Shown: one piece after another, positions 7,182-14,293 of the stretch | How the letters are laid out: every line of letters begins with the position of its first letter | Numbering within the stretch: the first letter of the stretch is position 1 | Position numbers and translations under genes: made by a program | Notes under the pieces: generated by a model | Databases searched by the model: none | Told to the model about the DNA's origin: nothing | The model's input: only the letters and a program-made list of their open reading frames with translations | Assembly: GCA_964508755.1 (NCBI GenBank) | Contig: CAZDUZ010000014.1 | Location: 1-19,602 of the forward strand | Direction of reading: 5' to 3' | From: CAZDUZ01 sp964508755 | Lineage (GTDB): Bacteria; Patescibacteriota; Dojkabacteria; SC72; JAFGCJ01 | DNA length: 19,602 nt

Positions 7182-9632
7182 ATGCACCTGCCCATTCTCT
7201 CAAAAACATATAACTCTGGAAATTTCTTCGGCGGAAATGTATCTGTCTCCTATTGGTACGAAGCGTATTCGACAGATGGTAAGGGAAAGGGTGGGGTAGG
7301 GCTTTTCATTTCACTTACCGGTCCGGATGATTTCGCGGGTGAGCGCTCATCGAAATTCATGTGGGACAGTTTTCTTGAATCGTATCTCTATTCAGAAGGC
7401 ACTGTTGGAGATGTGTTACGAAAGTCTGTTAAGTCAGCGCAACAGCGCCTGGTAGAGCTTATTCGTCACGAAAGTGGTGTTTCAGAGCAGGGGGTTGATG
7501 TTCATGTTTGCGCTTTATCCGTTGTTGATGGTATTGCATCCGTTATTCTTATGGGAGAACCTGGGGTGATGTTGGTAAGGAATGGTTCGAAAATTGACAT
7601 ATCACATATTGTTCCTGCATACAGTGGTGAGGGGCTTAGAGAAGAGATCTCTGTAGGAACGTTTCCCCTTAAGAGTGAAGATGTACTGGTTGTATCCTCA
7701 CCAAAGCTCGTTCAGTCGTTTTTTGACACCTTTGAGGGCCGAGAACAAGAACTCCAAAAACTAAATTGGGAAGCTGTTTTATCTGAAGTCGAACTATTTT
7801 CACAAAATCTTGTCGGTAATCAGTACCTTTGGCTTCTGGGATACGATGTTAAGTCCAATAGTAATGTCGTGGAGCCGACATCGGAGAGTGACTGGGAGGA
7901 AGGGGAAGGTGAATTAGCTCCTGATGCTGATGGTGAACAGCGAGAGTTACGAAAAGATTATAATGACGCGGCAGGAAATACCCCGTGGGGTATAAGAAAT
8001 GCTGAAGATGGTATTGTTTCAAACAGGGGTGATGAGGACATGATTGATCAAACTGATACCGCTCATGATAAAAACTACCCATCGCAAACAATGGAAGGTG
8101 AAGATGATGTGTTTTCTGAAGAGAGGGAGCGTCTTGAGGACGGATTTGCAAGAGGATCTGTCACTTCCGCGTCTACTTATTCAGGAGTTGCGTTTTCTCA
8201 GAAAATTGAAAGACTTCCAATGGTAGGAAAGCCGATGGGGCGTATTGTGCGTTCTTTGTCACGTATACCGCTTGTTCGAAGATTTCGAGCTAGAGTAAGT
8301 GAGACTTCATCCAAGATAGCGCAGGGAGATGTATTAAAAAGAGTACAGCGCTTTACTGGTTCCAAGCTTAGTCTCTTGAAAATGCGCCGACTAAGTAGTA
8401 ACCGTCGCATGGTAATAGGCCAGAATCAAAGTACTCTCAGTCGAGTTTTGAAATCTAAGTTCACCCTGCTGGCGGTCTTTATTCTGCTTGCGGTCTTTAT
8501 CGCTCTTTATTTGTGGAAACAGGCGCAGGAGCGGAAACTTGTAGCGGAACTTACGGCGACGCTTGATACGATTGAAGCAGATATTGAAACTGCAGAGAGA
8601 GCTTGGGAAGCAGATCAAAATAGGCTGACCACGACTGAGAGACTTACTCTTGTTACTACTTCGCTTGATAACATTGAGGAAGAAGTCCTTTTGCCCGATC
8701 AGGTTGATCGAAAATCAGAGTTAGAAGGACGTGTGCAGATGGTGTATGACCGTATGGACCGGATTACTCCAATAACTGAAAAAAATGGTTCGGTTGAAAT
8801 TCTTACCGATCTGTATCTAAAGATCGGAGAAGATGTTGAGGTTACTGATTTTGAGAAATACGGTGCAGAGCTGTTTTTTGTCGATAAAAACTCCAGTGCT
8901 GTCTATAGTTTCACACCCGGAAGAAATAGTGTGGAAAAAGTGGCGAATAGTTCTGATGTATTAAAGGTTCCTGAATATATAGCAATCGGAGATGGGTATA
9001 TGTTCGTATACGATTCTGAAGTTGGTGTTGTAATGCTCGATATGAATCAGAATAAGCCGGAGTGGACCTTCAGAATACGTCCTGAGTTATCCGCAAGGAC
9101 CATTGGGACAATAGTTGATATGGCTGCGTTTGTGGACAATGTATACCTTCTCAAGAAGGATGAGGCGAGAGTGTTGAAATCGTATCCTGCTGGCGCAGGT
9201 TACAGCTTTCCTGAAGAATACTTCCGAAATGGTGGGTTTGATAAAGCGGTAGATATACTTATCGATGGCAACATATATGTGTACAGTAACTCAAGCGAGA
9301 AAATTTACAAATATTTCGGAGGGGTGCAGGATAGTTTTTCCCTGAGCGGATTAAATACTCCTTTGGGTGAAATTTGCTGCGGAACGACAAATGTAAACGA
9401 TACGACCAAGCTTTTTGTGTATGATGTCACGAATCAACGAATTGTAGCTTTCGAAAAGCCCACCGCGGAAAAACATCCAGGGGTTGGAGTACTTGTTAAA
9501 CAGTATGTTTACCGGGGAGAACGTGATGATTTGTTCACTCAAGTGAAAGAAATTGTTGTGGATATCGACGAGCGGGTAATGTATGTGCTTGATGGAACAC
9601 GCATTTTGCAGGTATCATTAGACAATGACTAA
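7182..9632 (+). CDS. PP2C-like (probably inactive) domain, one TM helix and propeller-like extracytoplasmic domain
   Basis: 816 residues from ATG 7182; a GTG two codons upstream (7176) is the alternative. Residues 1 to about 225 resemble a PP2C/PPM phosphatase fold: GVGLFISLTGPDDFAGE stands where active enzymes have an ADGmGG motif, and LKSEDVLVVSS where they have a D-x-LLL-SDG motif. The metal-binding aspartates appear lost, suggesting a pseudophosphatase. An acidic linker (about 227-310) and a basic segment precede a TM helix (about 427-446), a helical stretch (about 448-505, likely coiled coil), and about 300 residues of repeated beta-type segments such as AELFFVDKNSSAVYSF and DGNIYVYSNSSEKIYKYF, like propeller blades. 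The topology suggests cytoplasmic N-terminus and external sensor (inference). The last 8 bases overlap smpB. Confidence 0.65.
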   Translation: MHLPILSKTYNSGNFFGGNVSVSYWYEAYSTDGKGKGGVGLFISLTGPDDFAGERSSKFMWDSFLESYLYSEGTVGDVLRKSVKSAQQRLVELIRHESGVSEQGVDVHVCALSVVDGIASVILMGEPGVMLVRNGSKIDISHIVPAYSGEGLREEISVGTFPLKSEDVLVVSSPKLVQSFFDTFEGREQELQKLNWEAVLSEVELFSQNLVGNQYLWLLGYDVKSNSNVVEPTSESDWEEGEGELAPDADGEQRELRKDYNDAAGNTPWGIRNAEDGIVSNRGDEDMIDQTDTAHDKNYPSQTMEGEDDVFSEERERLEDGFARGSVTSASTYSGVAFSQKIERLPMVGKPMGRIVRSLSRIPLVRRFRARVSETSSKIAQGDVLKRVQRFTGSKLSLLKMRRLSSNRRMVIGQNQSTLSRVLKSKFTLLAVFILLAVFIALYLWKQAQERKLVAELTATLDTIEADIETAERAWEADQNRLTTTERLTLVTTSLDNIEEEVLLPDQVDRKSELEGRVQMVYDRMDRITPITEKNGSVEILTDLYLKIGEDVEVTDFEKYGAELFFVDKNSSAVYSFTPGRNSVEKVANSSDVLKVPEYIAIGDGYMFVYDSEVGVVMLDMNQNKPEWTFRIRPELSARTIGTIVDMAAFVDNVYLLKKDEARVLKSYPAGAGYSFPEEYFRNGGFDKAVDILIDGNIYVYSNSSEKIYKYFGGVQDSFSLSGLNTPLGEICCGTTNVNDTTKLFVYDVTNQRIVAFEKPTAEKHPGVGVLVKQYVYRGERDDLFTQVKEIVVDIDERVMYVLDGTRILQVSLDND

Positions 9633-10167
9633 TCGCATTTCGCGTCATTCTTCCTCCGTCCGTCATAGTTTGGGGGCTAAGAGCTCATCCGGTAACGATT
9701 CAGATAAAGGATCGGGGGGGGGGATATTCGCGAGTAACAAACGGGCTTATTATGATTATGCTGTACTAGATACGGTTGAAGCCGGTATTGTGCTTAATGG
9801 AAGTGAGGTCAAATCAATACGCGCTGGTTCTGCAAGCATCAAGGATGCTATGGTATGGATTGATCATGGAGAAATGTGGCTTCATAATGCGCATATTCCT
9901 CAATGGCTTACCGCGACTATGTCAGGATATGATCCTCTCAGGAAGCGGAAACTGCTGATGCATCAGCGAGAAATTGATTCGCTTATGGGTAAAGCGAAAG
10001 AAAAACAATTGACACTTATTCCCTTGAAATTATACGGAAATAGAGGCAAAATTAAACTACTAGTGGGGCTTTGTAAAGGTAAGAAGAAATATGAGAAGCG
10101 GGAAGTAGAGAGGGAGCGAGCATTAAACCGTGAACTACATCAAGAAAAGCGGAAATATATGGTATAA
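9625..10167 (+). CDS. smpB: SsrA-binding protein SmpB with N-terminal extension
   Basis: 180 residues. From about residue 34 it matches SmpB: IFASNKRAYYDY, GIVLNGSEVKSIRAG, AHIPQW and a lysine/arginine-rich C-terminal tail (KKKYEKREVERERALNRE). By family knowledge SmpB binds tmRNA and carries it to stalled ribosomes for trans-translation; the basic tail enters the empty mRNA channel. Typical SmpB is about 150-160 residues; here about 28 extra serine/glycine-rich residues precede the core. The extension crosses a run of ten G bases (9714-9723, residues 30-33). The start overlaps the preceding gene by 8 bases, and no in-frame start exists between the G-run and the core, so ATG 9625 is the likely start. 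No tmRNA gene is visible next to it. Confidence 0.92.
   Translation: MTNRISRHSSSVRHSLGAKSSSGNDSDKGSGGGIFASNKRAYYDYAVLDTVEAGIVLNGSEVKSIRAGSASIKDAMVWIDHGEMWLHNAHIPQWLTATMSGYDPLRKRKLLMHQREIDSLMGKAKEKQLTLIPLKLYGNRGKIKLLVGLCKGKKKYEKREVERERALNRELHQEKRKYMV
9714..9723. repeat. G10 homopolymer inside smpB
   Basis: Ten consecutive G residues, read as the end of a Ser codon plus three Gly codons in the SmpB N-terminal extension. It is the longest G tract noticed in the window. A one-base length change would shift the frame ahead of the whole SmpB core. Confidence 0.9.
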
Positions 10168-10168
10168 T
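10160..10168 (+). promoter_or_regulatory. Extended -10 promoter for the 199-aa gene
   Basis: TGGTATAAT at 10160-10168 is a perfect extended -10 box overlapping the stop codon of smpB. No clear -35 is present. The predicted start near 10175 leaves a leader of about 44 bases before ATG 10219. Confidence 0.55.
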
Positions 10169-10218
10169 CGGGCAATCTGAATATTTTTTAGATTTCTTAA
10201 GAACATTTTTTTAATAGA

Positions 10219-10818
10219 ATGGCGTTGACAGATCCAGTACAAGCAGAGAAAAGAGGTTCATTATCACCCGAAGAACAAGTCTGGTTAGATCGGGCGTATG
10301 CTGTATTAGCTGAGCGTGGTGTGGTTGGAGAAGCTGCTCGTCAGCAACTTTTGGTTTTTCCAGAAACGCCGAGGGCTGTATTAGAATTCCTGCAAAATGA
10401 AACGATAATTGTCCCTCAATCAGAAGGAGGTGTGGTTACCGCTAATGCTTTGAGTGAAGAAGGTTTGACACAACCGTTACGAGGTGAAGTCCCTATGGGT
10501 AAAAACAATGAAATTGCCGACATGAAAGCTGGAATTATTAAAGCGGAGGAGCAACTACGATCTGAATTGGGTTCTGAGACACAGGGTGTTCCAACTAATG
10601 AACAGAATGTAAGTGTCGTTCCAGCTGCTTCTAAAGGAGTAAGTCTTGATACAACGGGCTATACACTTTCTCAAAGCACCATACAAAATCGTGAAACTCT
10701 AGCCGCCGGTCCTGTGGACAGTGCTATTACTTGGGCAGCAGCAATGTGTGAACGAATTATTAAAAGCATTAATAATGCCTTCGGGTCCGGTCCGACCCCT
10801 GTTGCAACTGCAGCATAG
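10219..10818 (+). CDS. Unrecognised soluble protein
   Basis: 199 residues, ATG at 10219, no family recognised. The first 70 residues contain predicted-helical, charged segments (SPEEQVWLDRAYAVLAERG, then AVLEFLQNETIIVPQ). The middle is low in complexity and rich in Gly, Ser, Glu and Gln. A short amphipathic stretch (ITWAAAMCERIIKSINNAF) lies near the C-terminus. There is no signal peptide or TM helix. It is preceded by an extended -10 promoter and followed by 148 non-coding bases and then the VirD4/TraD-like ATPase. Codon use looks like its neighbours and the frame is long and uninterrupted, so it is probably real. Possible role as an accessory factor of the ATPase is speculation from position. 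Confidence 0.6.
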   Translation: MALTDPVQAEKRGSLSPEEQVWLDRAYAVLAERGVVGEAARQQLLVFPETPRAVLEFLQNETIIVPQSEGGVVTANALSEEGLTQPLRGEVPMGKNNEIADMKAGIIKAEEQLRSELGSETQGVPTNEQNVSVVPAASKGVSLDTTGYTLSQSTIQNRETLAAGPVDSAITWAAAMCERIIKSINNAFGSGPTPVATAA

Positions 10819-10907
10819 TCCTTGTTCTCTCTAATCTTTCGCAATGATTAAACGTTGCAACCCTTCTGTTTTTTATGCTTTGTATTACTGCAACCTTAAC
10901 CACTCTA

Positions 10908-10916
10908 TGATAGAAT
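10908..10916 (+). promoter_or_regulatory. Extended -10 promoter of the VirD4/TraD-like ATPase gene
   Basis: TGATAGAAT at 10908-10916 (TGn plus TAGAAT, 5 of 6). Transcription would begin at about 10923-10924, directly at the palindrome that follows, leaving a leader of about 43 bases before ATG 10967. Confidence 0.45.
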
Positions 10917-10923
10917 GAGCGCG

Positions 10924-10937
10924 GTGCATTAATGCAC
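10924..10937. promoter_or_regulatory. Perfect 14-bp palindrome at predicted +1, possible operator
   Basis: GTGCATTAATGCAC is a perfect palindrome starting at the predicted transcription start of the ATPase gene. Position and symmetry suit a dimeric repressor site. It has no loop, so an RNA hairpin is less likely. The binding protein is unknown. Confidence 0.4.
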
Positions 10938-10966
10938 GCTAACATCTTCTTACTGCTCGTACCGGC

Positions 10967-13474
10967 ATGATACTTCAGTCAATTACACGCGAAATTGAAA
11001 TCGTTTCACAGCTTATTACTCCAGTAGAACCATATGATCCCCAAGGACCGGTAGTAGAACCTGACACGATGGGAGATGGGTTGGATGGTTTCTTTAGTTC
11101 AATCGATTTTGTGCTCATTTTCCTTTTGCTGCTTTTTATTGCAGGAGCTGTCGTTGCAGTATTTCTCACCCTGAAGTACCTTAAGGAAAAAGATCGTGAT
11201 GAAAAGGCGAAAGATTGGGTGTTGTTTCAAGTAAGAGTACCCAAAAATAACGAAATAGAAATTGGGGTTGCAGCGCAGATGTTTGCAAACTTTACCGGTA
11301 TCGGTGGCGGGGGGAAGGGATATTTCGCCTCTCAAACTACCGTTAAAAATTCAATCAGTTTTGAGTTGGTAGGTCTTCCTGAGAATTTAACCTACTATAT
11401 ATACTGTCCACGAAAATTGTCTTCCTGGGTAGAAAAACAAGTCCTTGCTTCATATCAAGATGCTGAATTTACTGAATCTCCTGAGCATAATATCTTTCAC
11501 GAGCAGGGAAAAGTCGCTTTCACGCAGCTATCTATGTCAGACGAGCCGTATAAACCATTCAAGGTCGCTGAAGAGTTTGAAGGTGATACGATGGCAAACC
11601 TGACAAGTTCGATGAGTAAGTTCGAGGAAGGAGAAGGGGCAGTCATTCAACTGGTAATAACTCCTGCTGGTGGCGGATGGTCAAAGAGCGGAAGGAAATT
11701 TGTTGACCGCGTTGAGTCAAACAACAGTGATCCCGAAAAGAAGAGAATGAATGTAAGTCAGGACCAACTGCAAGCAATTTCAAAGAAGTGCTCTCATCCT
11801 GGATTCAATTGTGCACTACGTATTGTCACAGTAGGTAAAGACGAGTCTACGGCGAAAATGCATCTCGATAATATCGTTGGAGCCTTTGATCAATTCTCAA
11901 ATCCCGGACTTAATGAATTTAAGAAGATGAAAACAACCGCTTCAAATGAGCGTGATTTTATGAAAAGTTTCATATATCGCCATCCTCCTTTAGGACAAGA
12001 GTTAGTCCTTAATACTGAAGAACTTGCCACGATTTACCACTTCCCGAATAAAAACGTTAAGACTCCGTATATAAATTGGCTGCTTTCGAAAGAAGCTCCC
12101 GCCGACGCAATGGTACCTGATGAAGGAATCTGGTTGGGAACAGCAAAGTTTCGTGGACAGGCAAAGCCGGTATTCATTCGTGACGGGCAGGATCGGATGC
12201 GTCATATGTATGTTATCGGTCAAACTGGTTCTGGTAAATCGTGGATGTTGCAAAGCATGGCAATACAAGACGCCTACAAAGGACATGGGTTTGCGGTTAT
12301 CGATCCTCATGGCGGAATGGCAGATTTTGTGCTTGATCGTATTCCTCCCGAAAGAGCAGAGGATGTTATCTACTTCAATCCTTCAGATTACGAACGTCCC
12401 GTTGGATTCAATATCATGGATTTTTACGACGAACAGGATAAGCACCGCGTGGTGAACGGATTTTTGGCGCTTCTTAACAAAATGTACGATCCCAACAATC
12501 AAGGAATAACGGGACCTATCTTCCAGCAGGCTGTCCGCAATGCAATGCTTACCGCTATGAGCAAACCGGGGAGTTCGCTTGTCGAAGTATGGCGAATTCT
12601 TACCGATCACGAGTGGGTAAAGCAGGAATGGTTACCTCATGTAAAAGATGATTTGGTGAGAAGGTACTGGACCGACCAAGTTGCAAAAACAAGCGATTTC
12701 CATAAGTCAGAAACTCTTGGACACATTGTGTCCAAGTTCGACAAGTTCGTTACTAATGCTCTTATGAGAAACATCATCGGGCAGACGCATTCGGCATTTA
12801 ATATGAGAAAAGTGATGGATGAAGGTAAAATTCTTTTGGTAAATCTCTCAAAAGGTATGATTGGAGAAGAAAATTCGCAATTCCTTGGTCTTTTAATGAT
12901 TCCAAAAATCCTCTCAGCGGCACTGAGCCGGGAGGATATGCCGGAAAAGGATAGAAAGCCCTTTTATTTGTATGTCGACGAGTTCCAAAACTTTGCTACC
13001 CCTGACTTTGCGGTAATTTTGTCTGAAGCTCGTAAGTATCAATTAAGCCTCAATGTCGGTAATCAGTACATCGGGCAAATGAGCGAAGAGGTGAGAGGAG
13101 CTGTGTTTGGAAATGTTGGTACTATTTCTGCATTTCGTGTGGGACCGGATGACGCAAAGTATCTTGTATCTCAGTTTGATCCGGTGTTTTCCGAAGCTGA
13201 TTTGGTGAACCAACCGAACATCCATGCTTGTGTGAAACTTCTAGTTGATGGCAAATATCCGCCTCCATTCTCAATGGATACCAAGTACGACAAAGAGCAT
13301 TATCCAAGTGATCCCCGTGTATCTTCTTTAGTAAGGAAACTTTCCAGATTAAAATATGGTCGGGACAGAGGCGTGGTGGAAGAGGAAATATTGAAACGTG
13401 CAAACCTTGCCGCTGCCGCTGCAGAAAAATCAGAAAAGACGCTTCCTGCACCACCGTCGCTTCCGATGCAATAA
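10967..13474 (+). CDS. VirD4/TraD/TraG-like membrane ATPase (type IV coupling-type)
   Basis: 835 residues. One TM helix (about 46-70) near the N-terminus is followed by a large cytoplasmic region. Walker A is GQTGSGKS at 418-425, followed by VIDPHGGMADFVLDRIP. The Walker B region YLYVDEFQNFA has D671 and E672, and then the TraD/TraG C-terminal signature with FGNVGTISAFRVGPDDAKYL. A domain of about 300 residues before Walker A is not recognised. By family knowledge such ATPases are hexameric DNA or substrate pumps at the entrance of type IV secretion systems; HerA/FtsK-like translocases are related. With six VirB2-like genes 7 kb upstream, a role in DNA transfer or uptake is plausible (inference). 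No VirB4, relaxase or VirB6 homologue is seen here. No Shine-Dalgarno precedes ATG 10967. Confidence 0.85.
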   Translation: MILQSITREIEIVSQLITPVEPYDPQGPVVEPDTMGDGLDGFFSSIDFVLIFLLLLFIAGAVVAVFLTLKYLKEKDRDEKAKDWVLFQVRVPKNNEIEIGVAAQMFANFTGIGGGGKGYFASQTTVKNSISFELVGLPENLTYYIYCPRKLSSWVEKQVLASYQDAEFTESPEHNIFHEQGKVAFTQLSMSDEPYKPFKVAEEFEGDTMANLTSSMSKFEEGEGAVIQLVITPAGGGWSKSGRKFVDRVESNNSDPEKKRMNVSQDQLQAISKKCSHPGFNCALRIVTVGKDESTAKMHLDNIVGAFDQFSNPGLNEFKKMKTTASNERDFMKSFIYRHPPLGQELVLNTEELATIYHFPNKNVKTPYINWLLSKEAPADAMVPDEGIWLGTAKFRGQAKPVFIRDGQDRMRHMYVIGQTGSGKSWMLQSMAIQDAYKGHGFAVIDPHGGMADFVLDRIPPERAEDVIYFNPSDYERPVGFNIMDFYDEQDKHRVVNGFLALLNKMYDPNNQGITGPIFQQAVRNAMLTAMSKPGSSLVEVWRILTDHEWVKQEWLPHVKDDLVRRYWTDQVAKTSDFHKSETLGHIVSKFDKFVTNALMRNIIGQTHSAFNMRKVMDEGKILLVNLSKGMIGEENSQFLGLLMIPKILSAALSREDMPEKDRKPFYLYVDEFQNFATPDFAVILSEARKYQLSLNVGNQYIGQMSEEVRGAVFGNVGTISAFRVGPDDAKYLVSQFDPVFSEADLVNQPNIHACVKLLVDGKYPPPFSMDTKYDKEHYPSDPRVSSLVRKLSRLKYGRDRGVVEEEILKRANLAAAAAEKSEKTLPAPPSLPMQ

Positions 13475-13495
13475 AAAACATTATTGAAGCGCTAT

Positions 13496-13523
13496 TGTGC
13501 AAATCCTTCCTGTGATTTACAAT
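13496..13523 (+). promoter_or_regulatory. Putative promoter of tRNA-Ile
   Basis: TTGTGC at 13496-13501, 16 bases, TACAAT at 13518-13523 (5 of 6). The predicted start near 13530 is about 23 bases before the mature tRNA. The -35 match is weak. Confidence 0.35.
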
Positions 13524-13552
13524 TTTGCCACTTATACGATTGTAAAGAAGTC

Positions 13553-13624
13553 GGGTGTGTAGCTCAGTGGTAGAGCGCTGTTCTTATAAAGCAGTGGCCG
13601 GTGGTTCGATCCCACCCACACCCA
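13553..13624 (+). tRNA. tRNA-Ile, anticodon UAU
   Basis: Complete cloverleaf of 72 bases: acceptor GGGTGTG/CACACCC, D-stem GCTC/GAGC, anticodon stem CTGTT/AGCAG (one G-U pair), T-stem GGTGG/CCACC with TTCGATC loop, discriminator A. The anticodon loop CTTATAA places TAT at 34-36, so it reads AUA. CCA is not encoded (GAG follows). Most bacteria read AUA with a CAU tRNA modified by TilS; a UAU anticodon is the rarer solution. Confidence 0.92.
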
Positions 13625-13633
13625 GAGGTAATA

Positions 13634-14233
13634 CTAATCCTTCGCATTTACCATTTTTCCCTCAACAATTTCCTGTACTTCTTTCCACGATTTCACTCTA
13701 GTAAGGAGCGGATGATCGGGGATGTTTCTGTTCCACGGTTTATCGAATACGATTGTTTTGATATTGTGACGAAGTGCGTCCACTATGTAAGGTGGAGCGT
13801 CTTCAAGCAAAAGGGCTATTTCGTTTTGTAAGCATAACTCAGTTTTCGTTATATTACTGGCATTATTGGAAAACTGGTTTGTGTGAAGAATTGAGCAAAT
13901 ACAGTTCTCAAAGTGTTTTTTTATCCACTGCTGAGTGGTGTTTTCAATGTGAAACGGGCGTGAAGTGAGTACGAAAATCCTGTGTTTTTTGCTTAGTTCA
14001 TGAACTACGGCTTGAGAGCCTTGCGTGGGAGTAATGTCGATGAATTCTTTTGTGTCATAAAACGCATAAACAGTGCGTAACACTTCGTCAAAGGGTATTC
14101 CTAATACATCTGCATAGCTATATGTCGTAATATCTTTAGGGGTAAATGAAGTTCCATGTTGATTGTTATAAAATTTCAGAAATGGTATTTGAAAATCAGC
14201 AAGCACGTCGTCAATATCAATTGCAATATTCAT
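13634..14233 (-). CDS. HAD-family 5'(3')-nucleotidase (NT5C-like)
   Basis: 199 residues, reading leftward from ATG 14233. HAD motif I is DIDDVLADF with D6 and D8 (nucleophile and acid/base), motif II is VLTSRP with T90-S91-R92, a candidate motif III lysine is K130, and motif IV is LLLEDAP with E144-D145. This set and the length match the 5'-nucleotidase, deoxy (NT5C) family, which removes phosphate from (deoxy)nucleoside monophosphates. The exact substrate cannot be read from sequence. Its stop lies 9 bases from the 3' end of the oppositely oriented tRNA-Ile. It lies 60 bases downstream of tsaD with its own putative promoter. Confidence 0.8.
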   Translation of the reverse strand: MNIAIDIDDVLADFQIPFLKFYNNQHGTSFTPKDITTYSYADVLGIPFDEVLRTVYAFYDTKEFIDITPTQGSQAVVHELSKKHRIFVLTSRPFHIENTTQQWIKKHFENCICSILHTNQFSNNASNITKTELCLQNEIALLLEDAPPYIVDALRHNIKTIVFDKPWNRNIPDHPLLTRVKSWKEVQEIVEGKMVNAKD

Positions 14234-14252
14234 GGTGATAGATTCGAAGTTA

Positions 14253-14280
14253 AGTATACGATTCGGTAACTAAAGCTCAA
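14253..14280 (-). promoter_or_regulatory. Putative promoter of the nucleotidase gene
   Basis: On the minus strand TTGAGC (14280-14275), 16 bases, TATACT (14258-14253). Predicted start near 14246, a leader of about 12 bases before ATG 14233. The -35 hexamer is the same as that of the SpoIID-like gene. Confidence 0.45.
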
Positions 14281-14293
14281 AGTTCCAGAGGAA

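Noticed and set aside
10168..10218. tmRNA gene next to smpB
   Set aside because: Only 51 bases separate the genes and no tRNA-like ends or tag frame are seen.
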